From contig NW_019091441.1 of NCBI RefSeq assembly GCF_001949145.1, positions 799,953 through 863,952 on the forward strand: DNA of 64,000 nucleotides, written 5' to 3'. Below are positions 38,301 through 53,300 of the stretch, one piece after another (position 1 is the first letter of the stretch; the number at the start of each line of letters is the position of its first letter). Source of the stretch: Acanthaster planci. Lineage: Eukaryota > Echinodermata > Asteroidea > Valvatida > Acanthasteridae. The translations under genes were made by a program, and so were the position numbers. The notes beneath the pieces were generated by a model. It saw only the letters and a program-made list of their open reading frames with translations, had not been told where the DNA came from and did not search any database.

Positions 38301-41300
38301 AGGCTTACGAAGAAAAAACAAAACAAAATGGAACAAATGCTGAAATGACGACAAAGAAAAATGTAATTAAGGAAAATAGAAAAGAGTGAATACCAGTTCC
38401 CAAGAGTATGATAATAGATACAATTTATCATTCAGTTAATTAATCAGTGAGGCATGTTGACCACTGCCCTAGAATCTGCCTTGTTTCCTTTCCTGCTCTG
38501 TCCAAATGTTTATCAATTAGTATATCCTCTTCTGGGGTCCCTTCCTTTAACTTTTCATTATTTTTTTGGCCAGGTTGGGAGAAGCTCTTGGAGATTCAGA
38601 TTGGTAGCGAAGTCACGGCCAGGATAACCCAGAAAGTAGAAGGAGGTGTTTATTGTAAACTGCCCAACAAACTCTCTGGATACATCCCAGATGCTGTCAT
38701 TGAAGGTATACTAGCAATACACTTTGACACTAGTTAAAAGCTCCTTATGCTCAAATGTTCGGTTGATTTGATGATTGATTAAAACTTGAGGCTTTGGGCA
38801 AGTGCAAACTTGTAACTGACACCAATCTTGACCCAGCTCAGGGGAGTCAAGTTGGTGTAGTACTTACCTCGACCTCCACCTCTGCAACCCGAGGTTCAAA
38901 TCATATCTAGGTTGGTATGCACATTTGGTTTTTTAGTCTCTACCTGATACAGTGGGGTACATACTCTAGGACATCTGTTTGGGTTTTCCTTCCACCTCTA
39001 AAATTTCTTCACTGTCTTCCTCATTTGTACAGATTATCATCCGTAATTTGTGCTTGCAGTGTTAACTGAACATTGAATACATGTAAACAAAATGAAATAA
39101 ACGGAACAACTTACAGCAGAGAGCACAAATCTGTTTAACTTAGATGCATTTGGCAGGCAACAGCATCAGATTCTTTGTGGCTGAGGTTCCCTCTGATTTG
39201 TTTTGTAGAAGTATTATATTCACGTGTATCCACCCTCACTGGCAAAAAAGGAACTGTCAAGTGTAATCATTGTTTAATCTAGGTACTGGGTATGTGTGCA
39301 GAGACACCAACATTTATTCAGTTGCCTGTTGCCGTTGACTGCTGTTCCTGTGTAGAACCATGCCATCTGTTATTCCAGCATGGAGCAGATTATTGTCATG
39401 AATTTCAGCTTTTTGTACATGTGGTGTGGATAAAAGTATGGGAACTTTTTACATTTCAGCTTTTTACTAGCTGTTTTTTAGCATTAATTTTGAGTGGTCA
39501 CTCACACCCCTGTATATCTATCCTTTTTCTCTGTTGTCATGTGTAGAACAAGCAGATATTGAGGAGGGGTCGAAGGTCAAAGCCTGTGTCCTGCATGTAG
39601 ACCTCAGTGCTAAAGTGGCTGAATTAACCCTTGATCCGGAAATCATCAAATTTGTTGCCTTGGATGCCAAAAAGAAGAAGACGCCCAAGAAGAGCAAGAG
39701 TTCAGAGGATACAGAAGCGGTGGTTGCCATGGTGAAGGATGATTTCATCCTGGTGTGCTTGAAGGCCTCTGGCAAGCTGGCTTACATTCCTGGGAGAAGG
39801 GTGAGTTTGTTGGTTCAAATCATCAGATCATATCTGAGATTTTTAGTTGGGAATAAAGTTCATCCTTTTTGTGGGGTTTAGTTCACCTTCATGAACAATA
39901 TTTTGTATTTCTCTTGTAACAGCATCTCAATGACATACGGACAGGAGTTGATGTGCTAATAGTTGGACAGACAATAAAAGTTACCAAACAAAGGTAAGTG
40001 CATTTTGAAAAAAGTTCATAAATTAATCCCTTTTCTTTGTGAAATTTGACAGACATTCAAAACTCCAGATTCCCCTGCTATGTGTACAGGGAGTAACCAC
40101 CAGTCAGGAGTACTACCATATTTGGACAGGCTATTCTTAAGTTTTGGTATATAATGGGACAAAAACACAGACTAAACTTTCCATTAGGAAAAATGTATCG
40201 GCTGTGCAAAAAAGGGACATTACAGACATTATCTATACATTCTAAACTTGACTTCCACTGTTTTGATTTAAGAATTCATCATTTGTGAGTTCAGAATTCG
40301 TCATTGCCAACTCCAGATATACAACATTATCTCATACCAGGCAAACAAATTGCTGGCACAAGCATGGAGTTTTGAATAAACAGGGGGTTTGTTTTGCTAG
40401 AAGAGGCTTTGGGATTGCATATTTGAATTGTGTGTGGTTTCTCATGTGCACACCTGGTCAACAGCGAACTTGTCGCCTGGCATATATTGGTGAATACACC
40501 AATTAGCATTCGGCTTTCCATTATGAATATTTACAGGGGGGTATGGTTATTCAAAACAGGCTTGTGATTGATTTCATCTGATATTCATGATTTCATTCCT
40601 CAGGATGCTCAACAATCGCATCTTGGCATCACAGTTTGTCAGCAATAAGAAAGACCCTAAGCCTGCTCCAAAGAAAGCAGGAGATGCCACCACAACAGCT
40701 GAACAAAAGGAGAAGAAAAAGAAGACACCCCAGGGAGTGATTGAAGCTCACAAGTTACAGCTAGGCCAAAAGGTCACTGCTGTGTAAGTAACACTGTATT
40801 GCAGTTCTGTATGTTTCTGGTTTGTATAGATGAAGTTTTTGTGAAGTCAATGGTAAGCAAGTTCTTGAAGGAGAAAGCAAACGAAGCCTGAACCTAAAAT
40901 TAATTGTGTAAATCCAAAACAACATTGATTCTATCTGTGTTGTCTTTCCCTGTGCTTAACTTCTTCCATTGCGAGAGCCAGTCTTTTCTATTCATATATA
41001 GACTGGCAGTACGTTGACTAGTGCATATCTGTGCACCCCCTAGAGACTGCCAGTAACCAGACGAGGGTCCTGCTTCCCAAGGCTGGAGGCCAAGGGAAAT
41101 GCAGCCCTTGTCTGATCATTCACAGGCCTGAGGGGGCGCAGACATGCAGAACATACTTAACCACTTGCTGCTGGGTGTAATTTTAAGTTGCATGACATAA
41201 AACTGGGAGATTCTCGAGATTTTCCGTTGTCAAAATTCTTCAAAAAATCATAACTTCATTTACTGGATGTTTACACCCACACGAATGACTGTCTGGTGGC

Positions 41301-44300
41301 TACTCTAATCTAACAGACACATCTATTGATGCTCGAGTATTTCAGCCAGGCCTGTTGCCTGGTAAAAAAAGCCCAATAGGGGCCAGATTAGCATGCAGCG
41401 GTATTGTATTGCTCATCACTGGAGCGCTTTTGTCCCTGGTGGTAATCTGCTCGCACTGAATGCCACAAACAGTGGTATAATAATTCAAAACAATGACAGA
41501 TTTCCTCCTCTATTGCCAATTAAAAAATGTTAGCAATTCCCAGCAGCGCGGTCTTTTGTTCCAAGTATGGTCTTTTGTTATAAGGCCTAGCTCTTTTGTC
41601 CGATTTCAGGCTCCCCGGTTTCGTGTATAATGCCTATGTGTCCAAAACTGGGCTCCCTGGCAAGAAGTGGTTAAGTGACCAAATTATGCTAGTTTATATG
41701 CATTATGTAAAATGCCTCAGTCCAAAATGTAAAACAAGAAAAGAAACTTTATAGAATTTTATACTGAAAATGTTTTAATTCAACCATAAACTCACAAGCA
41801 AAGCAACCAGTTCAACAGTTGAAGCAATGCTATTTTTTCCCCTAGTTTCAGTTTTTGAGTTGATGTTCACAACACTGTAACCAGTCAAAATTTTGGATAT
41901 AAGTTCTCAAGCAAACACCGTACTCCAGAATTACATGCACGATGTCTTTAATAGCACGCGCCCAATTTATGTTGATGCATATTTCATGCACTTGCCTGAG
42001 GAAGCTGCAAGGGGTGTTTTATAAATGTATTTCTAATAAGCATAATTGCAATATTCACTAGGAAATGATGCTTTATTAAAGCCAAAATTTAAACTGCTTC
42101 AACCCACTCAAGTAATTTGTATTGTCTCAGACTGCTTAGCCACAAGGTCAAAGCAGGTAGATGTTATACATGAACGTATATTCATTTTGATCTTTTATAT
42201 GGATTTGTTCAGGCAAAAAAGTGACCCAGAATGCTTTTTTGTGCTGCCTGACTTTGATGCATTTAATTTCAGAGCATGGTGTCAACTGTTTGTACTGTGC
42301 TTGTGCTTTTTCAGGGTGAGGTCTGTACAAGAGTGTCAGCTGAATGTCAGGGTCAACCATGTGATCACTGGTAGAATCCATGTGACTGAAATAACTGATA
42401 AGATGGTTCAGGTATGTAGTTTGAACACCCTTACTTTGACTAAGGGAATAAATATCCACTCTTGAAATGGACTCTGATAATGGCCCAATCTGCAGGCATC
42501 CAGCATCCATTCTCCTTCTGGGGTCTCTAAGGAACATTTAAGACTGGCCAAGCATGTATTTCTTCCCATTCATAAATACTTTTTCAGTCTGACAGTTAAA
42601 GTAAGTAAAAATTTGCAAGGTTTCAATGATTTTGTTCAACAGTTTTACTTATTTTTTTCGAACACCTCTCTACACGTTTTATGGTATGTTCCTGTTGTGA
42701 GTAATCATAAGTAATCTCCTTATATGGAGATAGGTATGCACTTGACACGTATGGCGTTTGGTGGTGCAGGATGCCATTAGCCAGTGGCAAGGGACATTAA
42801 ATTAGCATCCATTCTTCTGTGGTGATCTTAAATAAGTTTGGAAATTACACATTTCCAATGCTGTTGTTCACAAAGGTTACTTCAGTTTTTTCAAACACCC
42901 CTCTAGCCATATTATGTTATGTGCCTCTGTGAGCCAGTGCTTTATCACTTTAAGATCGGCCACGTGGCAGGCTCTCAACCAATTAAAATGACTAAACTGT
43001 CCTAGATATTCATGAATAAAGTTTCACACAGCGATGTTTTGCCAGTCCCCTTCTGACCTTTCATGTATTCTCAGTTTTCTTATACTCTGTATGTGCCAGC
43101 AAGGCTACATTGTTTCTCACAACCGATCATTTGACTGCTTTATAAGTTTATTGTCTTCTGAGAGCAGTAAACAGAGCTGTGATCAGTAAATGGAATGTTT
43201 CATTACCAGTTTGAATTGAAGCATATCACTGCTCTCCCATTTTTTGCACAAAATTTCTTTCAAATCAAGGAGCATAATAATTGACATCAATGTGGAAAAA
43301 TAATGGAATGAAAGAATAGTGTGATCAATGTTTGTTCCTGGATTTAACACATGCATGTGTGATCTTCATTTTCAGCCTGAAACAACTATTCTAGGTTGTA
43401 TGCCTTGATTTGCAAGGAAATTTCCGTTTTTGTGATAATATGCCGAAGTCATAAAAAAATGATCTTTCACCTGACACAGAATAAGTTTCCACTGCACAAA
43501 TTTAAAGAGGGTATGGAGTTGGAGGCCAAGGTCATAGGTCACCGTGAGGTCAAGGATCACCGCTATCTTCCCATCACACACACCAACTTCACCAAGTTGG
43601 CATTGGACCTGACCATCAGACCAAGGTAGCTTGCCTCATTAATTGCTGAATTCCTACATGTAGTTATTGTTTGTGAAAATGACAGTCAAAACCATGAATA
43701 TCACTTTGATCGGGAAATGTTTTTATTGATGGCCCCCCATTATCGGGCTGTGGGAATCAGGAATAAGTATAACTATTTGGTAATGAAATTGCATTTTAAA
43801 AGCATGTTTTGAGATGTTAGCTGATGCATATGCCCAACATTAACCCTGACTATCCTCTGTCCTTCACCTGTTGGTGATTCCAGGACTATGAGGGTTAAGG
43901 CCCAAAATTACTGTTCCTCCTTTTTTTTTCCTTTTTATGGTGTATAATCTCACCAGGATTCTAAAACAATAACTCACCGAATAGGACCAAACAGAAGGTG
44001 GACTCTCAGCCCCTTCCTGTAACTAAGGGCCAGGACTTTGACCCCTCCCTATATTGAAGCCAAAGAGGTAGAACACCTCATAAACATGCAGATTTTGTTT
44101 CTGATTTTTGTGGGAATTGGGTATGATGGAATATTCAAATATTCTATCAAAAGAAAGGTCAAATGTTTGAATATACGGTTATAAATTCAAATTGACTTAG
44201 CCTGTGGTCTGTATGTGGGCATTGAGTACAATCGTGGCTTTGTCACTGTTGAAAAGGGAAAATTGAGTGAAATCATTTATGCTTCCTGTTGTATTCTCTG

Positions 44301-47300
44301 TGCAAGATTTGTCTTAAAAGCAACTTTTGACTCATTTTGTTTGACTTGCATTAAAATTAATGTTAATTGACTGATATCGCAAGTAAATTACAGCACACTC
44401 ATTGTTAATGTAACATGCACGCATAATGTTTCAATCCAAAGTTAAAATTAACTGCACAATAACATATTTGTTTATGCTTTCAGCAAACTGAATGATGACA
44501 AGTACATTGTTGAAGATGAGTCATTACAGAAACAACTGCAGAGGTATCAATCAGGACAGACCATCAGCTGTGTAGTACAAAAGGTGACAGATGTCTTTAC
44601 CTCAACCATTTTAACAAGTCCCGTTGAGACGAATGGTCAGAGATTGTTCTAATAATAATCAGTTTGTCCTCCAGTTAGGGTCAACTTAATTTGTTGATCT
44701 TAAACCCTGAAGGGAAATCTTAATGTTCTCATAACTTGTGGGGTCACAGTTCATAAAGATGTACACACAGGTCAGCTTTCTCGTTTGTGAGAAGTCAAGC
44801 ATATTGTGATTTAGGCTGTGTCTCACTCAACTGGCTGTGGCTAAGAGTCACAAACTAAGTCTATGGGAAGTTGCTGCAGCCACTAGCCCCATCCAGGTTA
44901 TTTGGACATTGCCTTAGTTTCAAGTTTATTCGGTGATTTTTGAATGGACCACTTTTTAGAAACATCTTAGCATTAGCCGGATAGAAGAGTCACACGCAAA
45001 GTCTATGGGAAGTTGCTGCAGCCACTAGCCCCATCCAGGTTATTGGACATGGCTTTAGTTTCAAGTTTGTTCGGTGATTGTTGAATGGACCACTTTTCAG
45101 AAACATCTTAGCATTAGCCGGATAGAAACTTTCAACTTTGACTTCCTAAAGTTCCTTTTGCTCACATCACAAAAATGTACTTACAATAGTTAATAATGCG
45201 TGCATGGTTTGTCCTGATATTCACAAGTTGGTGTATCTCTTGTGTAATAGTAGCTCTTAAAGCTTTTACTCTGAAGGCCAAAAAGAATCTAAAATTTGGT
45301 TTGTGTTATTTTGCATTGTTGATGTGTATATTCTGAATCAAAGTGTCCATTGTGTTTTGAATGGCATGTGTTTGTGGTACAGTTCATGTGACACTAGTGT
45401 GGCACATACATACCATGCATTTAAAAGCTCACCTGCTATATTCTTATCCGAAACTATAGCGTTTCCAGGTGTTCTAAGCTGAAGTTTGTGTATCAATCTA
45501 TAATTTGTTTATAGATTATCAGAGGAAATGCCGTTATTGTATTTGCAAGTCACAACACCTTTTTGTTTAAGAGGTATTAACCCTACCCCCCCAGGATGTA
45601 TGTAAAATCGTATTGAAATTGGAGGATTTGGGACTGTTAGGGTTAATAACGCCTATGTGCCATATTCCACTGAGCTCAGTACAACTGCAAAAACGTCTTC
45701 TAATGTTAGTCACCAAATATAGTTTATATCAGCATTTAACGGATAGCTTTACCAGTGAGCATTGTATGAATTGTTGTATTGTGTATTGGTTGGGCTCAAA
45801 CGAACCAAAATCTTCAAGCCCAGTGTGGTCTTTTTACTTCCTTTCCAACAGTATGTGGAAAACATCTTGTGGGTGTTGGTAACCGGCTTGCTGCAGGGCA
45901 AAGTGTACCAGCTAAACCTGTGCAAAAATCTGGGCATGTTGGAGCACCCAGCCCAGTACTTTTTGCCAGGGTCCGTCCGGAAGGCCAAAGTTGTCAGTGT
46001 GGACCACCAGCACCAAGTTTTAGAACTCACACTAGTTGGTGAGAAAAAGACATCAATGGAGTCAAGCCACAGTCCTGTTTCAAAGTCAAGAATTCCTAAA
46101 CAAATGCTAACTTCAGCAAACTGAGTTTGACATTGTGATTAAATTCATGATTTCACCACTATTGGGGAAATGCTTCAGAGGTGGATTTTATAACTGAGAT
46201 CAATGGTTAATTTTTGTAATGGCATGTTGTCTCTGTATTTTAAAAAAATGCCCTGGAATTTTCTTTCAAAGTTCCACCATTCTGCCTTGGAAGATGGAGT
46301 GTCGGAAAGGCTAAGGGGAAGTTGGACATTCAGTCCTCAGGGAGTGAAGAATTATGGTTTTGTGGAGTAACCAATGAAATCTCAATCTGGCCTCATATTT
46401 AGGGCTAGTAATAATAACTTGAAATCAGCAAGATTCTTCCGTCTCCTGTTCGTACAGGTAGTGGATCCACAGAACTGACCCCTGGCACGGTCACCAATGG
46501 CCGGATATTAAAGATACTGTCTGGCATTGGCCTGGTCATCCAGTTACCCTTCGGATATCGTGGTCGAGTCTTTCTAACAGACCTGAGAGACCACTACACA
46601 GAAAATGCACTGAAGGGCTACAGGGAGAAACAGTTTGTAAGGTACGTCCCAGAGCAGTAGCCCGTAAAGAGGGGCCTTAGCTAGGCATTTTTTTATTCGT
46701 GCCAGTCCTTCAGGAGCTTTTCCAGTAATGTCTTGCAATAATTTTTGCACCGGTTTTGAAAATGTGACACACTTTTCTTGCAAAATGTTCACTTTCTGAG
46801 ACAGGTTAGCTGAAAATGTTAACTTGTTCCAATGATGTTCTGAATGCATGTGGGCTGATGTGTGAGGCCTTGAATTTCAAGTGATTACATCTAGGAAACC
46901 CTTCGTCGAGTTGACTTGATACTTTACAGATGTATTTACAATAAGTGTCTTTACATACCTGCTCGGTTCCAAAACAGAAACATTTTAACAATGAATTATG
47001 TACAAGACTCACTCTCCTCACATTGTTAGCAATGCATGACGGTCTGTCTCGCTTATGATGCTGAGAAAAAACAACCTCTCCACCTCCATGGACTTCCATT
47101 GAAGGTGGAAGAGCATTTTACCACTGCAGTTTCCTTGGTATGATGCAGCTTATTATCATATATCAAGGACTCAATGTCACTTTGAAGAGCCGTCTAAAGA
47201 CTCGTCTTTTTTAATGCATAAATGTACAAATTTACTTTAACAAAGGTGTGGCTTGTATTTGCTGAAAAGATATTTGGCTCTCTGTGTATAGACTTTTTGT

Positions 47301-50300
47301 ATATAATGTTTGAGCTTATGCAGAAATTGTGACTTGAAAAATTTTTTTCAGGATTGCACATGTCCCTTTTGTAAGGTTTTCCTTAGCTTTTTAAAGTGTA
47401 AATCATAATTTTTTGTAACCACACCTTGAAGTAGATATTTCTTTGGTTATTGCACATCGTAAATTTCTGTGTAGTATTATAATGTATTCTTGGCCGCAGA
47501 TGCTGTGTTTTGGAGGTGGCAGACAAAGAGAATGTAGCCTTGTCAATGCGACCATCTGCTGTCAGTAAACACCATGATCCTGCCATTAATCCAGACATAT
47601 CGTCCATTCAGGAGCTGTCAGTAGGAGATGTAGTCAAGGGCTATGTCAAGAACTTCACCAAAGTCGGTGTCTTTGTCAGGTACATTTCCTTATTCACTTG
47701 AGTGTCGAGAGATAAGAGTCTTCGGTATTTCACTGGTGAAACAACCTGCCTCTTAAGTTTTTATCCATTGCTTTTAGTTTATTCGTCCAAGCACAAGTAA
47801 TTGCTGTTTTATTCACTCAGCATCCTTTTTGGTAGTAGTTTGGGCTGAACAATTCTTCCATCTGACTGAGTTGATGAAGATTAGTTGTGTGAGGAGAAAG
47901 GTGTTGAAATGTTCAACAGCAGGAGTAGAAGAAATCAGAGGATTTGTGTTTTTCCCCAAAGAGTTGACCCTAGAAGCCAAATTGCCCCTAAAATGGGGAA
48001 ATCTTTCCAATTTGGTTTTGATTCACTGTGGTAAAGGTAAAAATAACATTTTGTATTTTGGGGACAGCAGGTCAAAATTCTGCCTTTGTCAGCTTTGTAT
48101 TTTCTCTCTCCATTTATCAGTTTATCAAGATGGCTTTGTTGTTTGTTTCATGCATTGTGGATGTCTGTGAAGAAAACTTTGACTTTTGGAGGAGCCACCA
48201 ACAAAGGGCTGGCTAGCTCAGTTGGTAGAACACCAATACAGTGTTATGGAGGTTGCAGGTTCAAATCCCTCTCTTGGCAATTTCTTTTTTCATATTTATA
48301 GTAAGAACCTTGTTGTTTTTCTGTATGGTTAGTTTGATGATTCATATTTAGTAAGCTGTATCCTCTTTTGCTTAATAGTTCTCCCTGCCCATGTACATTG
48401 TTGCTCGTTTAATCTTTGTTGGCAGCCTATCAAGAAAGCTGCAGGGCCGAATTCAGCTCAAGAACCTGTCAGTCTCGTACATCAAGGAACCAGAAGCATT
48501 GTTCCCTAAAGGCAGACTTCTTACCGTAAAAGTTCTCAAGTAAGAAACAATTTAAATACAATAAACAGAAGGATGAATTTTAGCCACTATCGGAATTTTT
48601 CAACATTCTGTTTTCAGGATTCTGTTAAAATGATAGAAAGGCATGCACTTTCCCCTAAGAAGTTTTTTTTTTGCTTGTGCATGTTGTATTGTGATGAATG
48701 TTCCTGTACTTTTATGCACATATTTCCACCCTGTTGATAATATGAATACCTTTTTTCCCCTTCTTGCAGCATTGATAAAAAGTCCCATAAGATTGAGCTG
48801 TCATCCTCTGGTTTAGATACAGGAGCAGATGACCCAGTACCCAAGCATCTCGGGAGTCCAAGTAAGCATAACTTTGGCTTATTGCTGGTGAGACTTTGAG
48901 GAGAGAATTCATAAGTCTTATGATATCCTACCTCCATTTAATGCCTCTGTACCAAATACTGACTGGTCCAGCCGTAGACTCCTTTGATTGTCTTTGTGTG
49001 TATGATTTATTAATCAAAATTATACATATTTTTGTTGTTATTTAATTCGTATTGTTCATATCAACAATTGATGATTTTTTTGCTTCGTTTGTCGATTCAA
49101 CACATGTTTTTTGTGTTTTCAATTTCCATGCGTAAAATGTTGTCAGAACAGCAATTTTTGTTCATGAACATTTTTTTTGAAGGGAAGGGCTGATATAAAA
49201 CATGAACAATGAATTTTCTCCATTTTATGCCTCAGTTTGATCAATTCTTTATCCAATCAGGAAAACTACCACCATATTTTTGTGGGAATTGCACACTTTC
49301 AGCTTGATATGCACAATTTCAGCTTTACTTTCCTTCTTTAAAAAGAGCCAAAGCCCAGGAAGAGAAGGCGTCAAGATTCACAAGGGAGCGATTTAGACAG
49401 TGGCTTGGAAGAACCGGAAACACTCAGTGATTCAGAGGTGGAGGTGAGCAGGAATTTCTTAAGGTTTACAAACCCAAATTAGAAACAGCCTTTGTTTGAA
49501 AATAACACAACACTGTCACAATGGACAAGAGTCCAGTGATTGCGCCTACATCTCTGATCAGACAAAATGACGTAACATGACCAGATGTCATGACTGCCCG
49601 AGTCTCTTTGTGCTCTTAGGGTCCAACATGAACACCTGCAGTGCACTAGCCATCCAGGTGATGGTCAAGTTACTCGTAGAAAACCTTAACGTCAGCAAGC
49701 ATGTTTTTAGTCCTTGGGTGAACAATGGTAAATTTATGTTAGTCAAAGGCAATTAACTCAAGCATGCCTGAGACGAGATTGCACTTACAACAAGCATACA
49801 TTTCTTCAATCCCGTAAGAATAGACACATTCCTATGAAAGAAAACTGACTTAATATGAAGTCTTATGACAACAACATGGATTAGATGAGCATTTTTATCA
49901 ACTCTAAAGTGCGGAAAACCTTCGTCAACAGCATCTTCTCTAGAAGTATTATTCGAAAACATTGTTTCAGTTGTAATTATTCCAGTAAAATTCAGAAGGA
50001 AATCATAGGGCATTGTCAAGGAACACCAAACCACTGGGTAATTTGCTTTGTAATTTCATCACAGAGAATGTGCATGCCACACTGGTTGGCTGTGTGCCCT
50101 GTATGTGCCGCTCAAGGAGGTTTTGAAGATGAACAATGGTTGTTGCTGTGTTGCGTGTTTCAATCACTGTCAAACTTGACAGAGGGGTTTTTATTTTAAA
50201 CTGAACAATGGTTGAACCCTAATTCAGAAATCAGAAGTGATACCGAAAAATAAAAAAAATTTCAATGAATATTTGAAGAATGTAACGGTGAAGAGCCCCA

Positions 50301-53300
50301 AACAGCAAGAAAAAAATGAAGTCAAGTTTAATGCAAATTACAACTTCCCTTCTCTTGAAAAAACCCTCAGTTAAAAAAGAAGACACCAAGTCACAAAATT
50401 GGAAAAAAACTGTTGGTATTTAATTTAATTTTTCATTATTTATGAAAATCCTTGTCCAGTCAAAAAAAGAAAACAAACATAAATTCGGAAATTCAGTGCT
50501 GCTCTCCTTTGTATGCCCTTGCAGTACATGTATGAACTGGTTCTCGAGTAAACTTTGCATACTCGCGTGCAGTGGCGGCCACCAGCATGTGTGAACATTG
50601 CAGGGCCAGTTGGCAGCCGACACCTCACATTATTTTGTGCGATGCAGTCATGCACATGTTTGTCCTCGGCTGCTTGATTCTGAGATACTTACATTGAATT
50701 TCATATATGTGGTGTGATTTAGGAAAACCCATCACCTGGTGAAATTGGTCATTTTTATTTTATATACACCAACTTAATGAGGAGACAGTGTTGTTTTTCA
50801 AGACTGTGTAATGCATCATTCTAGGTTGTTTATAACTTGAGTTGTGCTCTTGGTATTCCAAACTCAAGTTATAAACACCCTCAGCTGACTTCACGTTGAG
50901 AATCATGCTTCAAATTTTTGATAAAAATTCAGTAAGATTAGACTAAAGGTTCTTACTTAAAGATTGTAAGTTAAAGTTGTACAATTGCATTAAACAAAAA
51001 TTATTCAAATATTAACATTGAAAAGGTTAAAAAAAAATCAAATTGTCAATTGTCAAAGACTATTTTGCTATTATCTTGGGAACATGTGCGGTGAGATCCG
51101 ATGGGTTTCCAAAAGGTGTCATATATTTTTGATACGCACATCTGCTCATTTTATCAGGGGCGTGTAAAGACAATCAGTCGTAATTGAAAGGGTAAGCAGA
51201 TGTACAGACTGCTATTGATTTTTGACAAGAAGACAGTACAAAACTGTGCTTTTACTACATCCTCTTTTCATGGAAGTGCACCAGTGTCCATTGATGAGTC
51301 GTGTCTAATACAAATTCTCTGTTGCACCCATTCTGCACTCCATTCTGACAAATTATCTAGGGGGGCTAGCTTTTTATTTATAGTACGTGATCCACTACAA
51401 TGCTGCAGGTTGTACATACACCTCGACAAGACACACCAGTGGCCAGGCTACAAGTCACATCTGGGTTCACTTGGGACACTAACCCGAAGGTGAAAGATGC
51501 GAGAGGCGAGACGATGTTCCTAGGTGATCAGGAGGACTCCGGCAGTGATGAGAGTGAGGCGGAGGCGGAGCAGACCAGTCTAGAGGAGGTCAGTTTGAAA
51601 TCTGTATGCAAATGCCATGACCCCCCCTTCCCTGTTCCTGTTTTAATTTTCACCCAGGATGACATCAGAAGACACAGGGATTTGCTGTGTCGAAACGCAG
51701 AGGACATTTAAAGACTTTCTAGCAAATGCTGCAGTGCTGTGTGATGTCTACACACCTCCCCATGCTCAAGAGATTCCCATTGAGATTTTACACACAGAAG
51801 CTCAAAACAGTCTGAGCATGTTTGGAGCCCTCAAGCGGCTGTGGACCAAGGCCAAGCATTGTAGCAAATATTGTTCTGTGACAAAGTTGCAGCATTTTGA
51901 AAAGTGGTTCTGTGGTAAGACATGCCTTGCAAATCTTGAACAAATGACAACTATAAAGGGTCAGAATTTGTAAAGCTCAACCTTTTTAAATGACTGTGGT
52001 TATGGTATCTTGTGATTTTTACCACACCTGGAATAAGTTTTGAGGTGGAATAATACCATAGGTAAGTGGTTAAATGGATGTCGTGGGACTGATGACTCAT
52101 AGCAATGCAGATTCTAGTTCAAAGTTTTTCATATTGTCAGCTGACACAATCTGTGTTTCCCTTGTTCTCACTTGGAAGCCTCACACAGCATGCATTTGTG
52201 CTAAGTTTATGGAATGATAGCCCTGCTTGGTGTCCAGCAAAATTTTGCATGTACTTCAGTTAACTCCACCCGACCAGATTTGTCAAAACCTCACCTGGAA
52301 GTTTCAGAGGAATTTTTCAGAATTGAGGAAGCCCATCCACTTTTTACTCAGATGGTGCTCGGTATCACTTAAAACTTTAATTAAAAAGAAAGTGCCATCG
52401 AAATTCTGCACCGTGGTTGATTGTGGAAGGTTAAGGTGCATTCTGTATGTGATTACCTTACAAATTAGGATTATTGAAAATGTCAACGTTTGTCATTATG
52501 AAGTACATGGAAATGTGCAAATTTATTTTTCAATCACAGCCGCAGCCAAAGAAGAGCAAAAAGGAGAAACAAGCAGCAGAGAAGGCAGAGGAAGATTTGC
52601 TGTATAAGGTAGCCGTGTTTGTGACATTATTTTGATGGTAACTTTGAGTCCAAGTGTGGGCAAGTCATTCGTTTAAGTTTTAGGACGACATACTTGACTT
52701 TACAAAATTGAAAATTAAAACAATCACTTGAGATCCAACGAAACAAAATGTGAAGTACCTGCTTTTGAGACCTTGGAACCTGCACACAAATCTTGCACAG
52801 ATGTAATCGATAAGGACTGTCTACCTTTTTGTACATCTACCCAATGCGTCCATTTTTATCGGGATTTGAAGAAAAGGACTTTATTGTGCCCTTTTTTTGT
52901 AAATGCAAACCCCCCAAAAAGAAAGAAATCCTTAATCTTAACTCCAACCCTCCCAGACCCTTCAAAATCCACCTTTAGACTTGGAGGATTTGCAAGATAA
53001 AGATATGTAATACTTGTGTACCATAACTTGCATTGAGCTCACTGCCAATTGAAAGTACCAGTACAGATTTCTATGTTGCGGAGAAATTTGGAGAAATCAG
53101 GAAGTTTCACAACAAAAATGGAGAGGCTAAAACACATTTCTTGGGCTTCCTGTTTCAAATTTTGGCTGGAAAAGCTCTAAGAAGAACTAGGGCTTTGAAC
53201 ATTGCTGTGGTATTCTGTAATCAGGGTTATCTGGCCTAATGTTGGATGTGTCCCAGCATGCCAGTGGTTATTGAAAGGTGCTGGTTGGACTTTGGATTTA

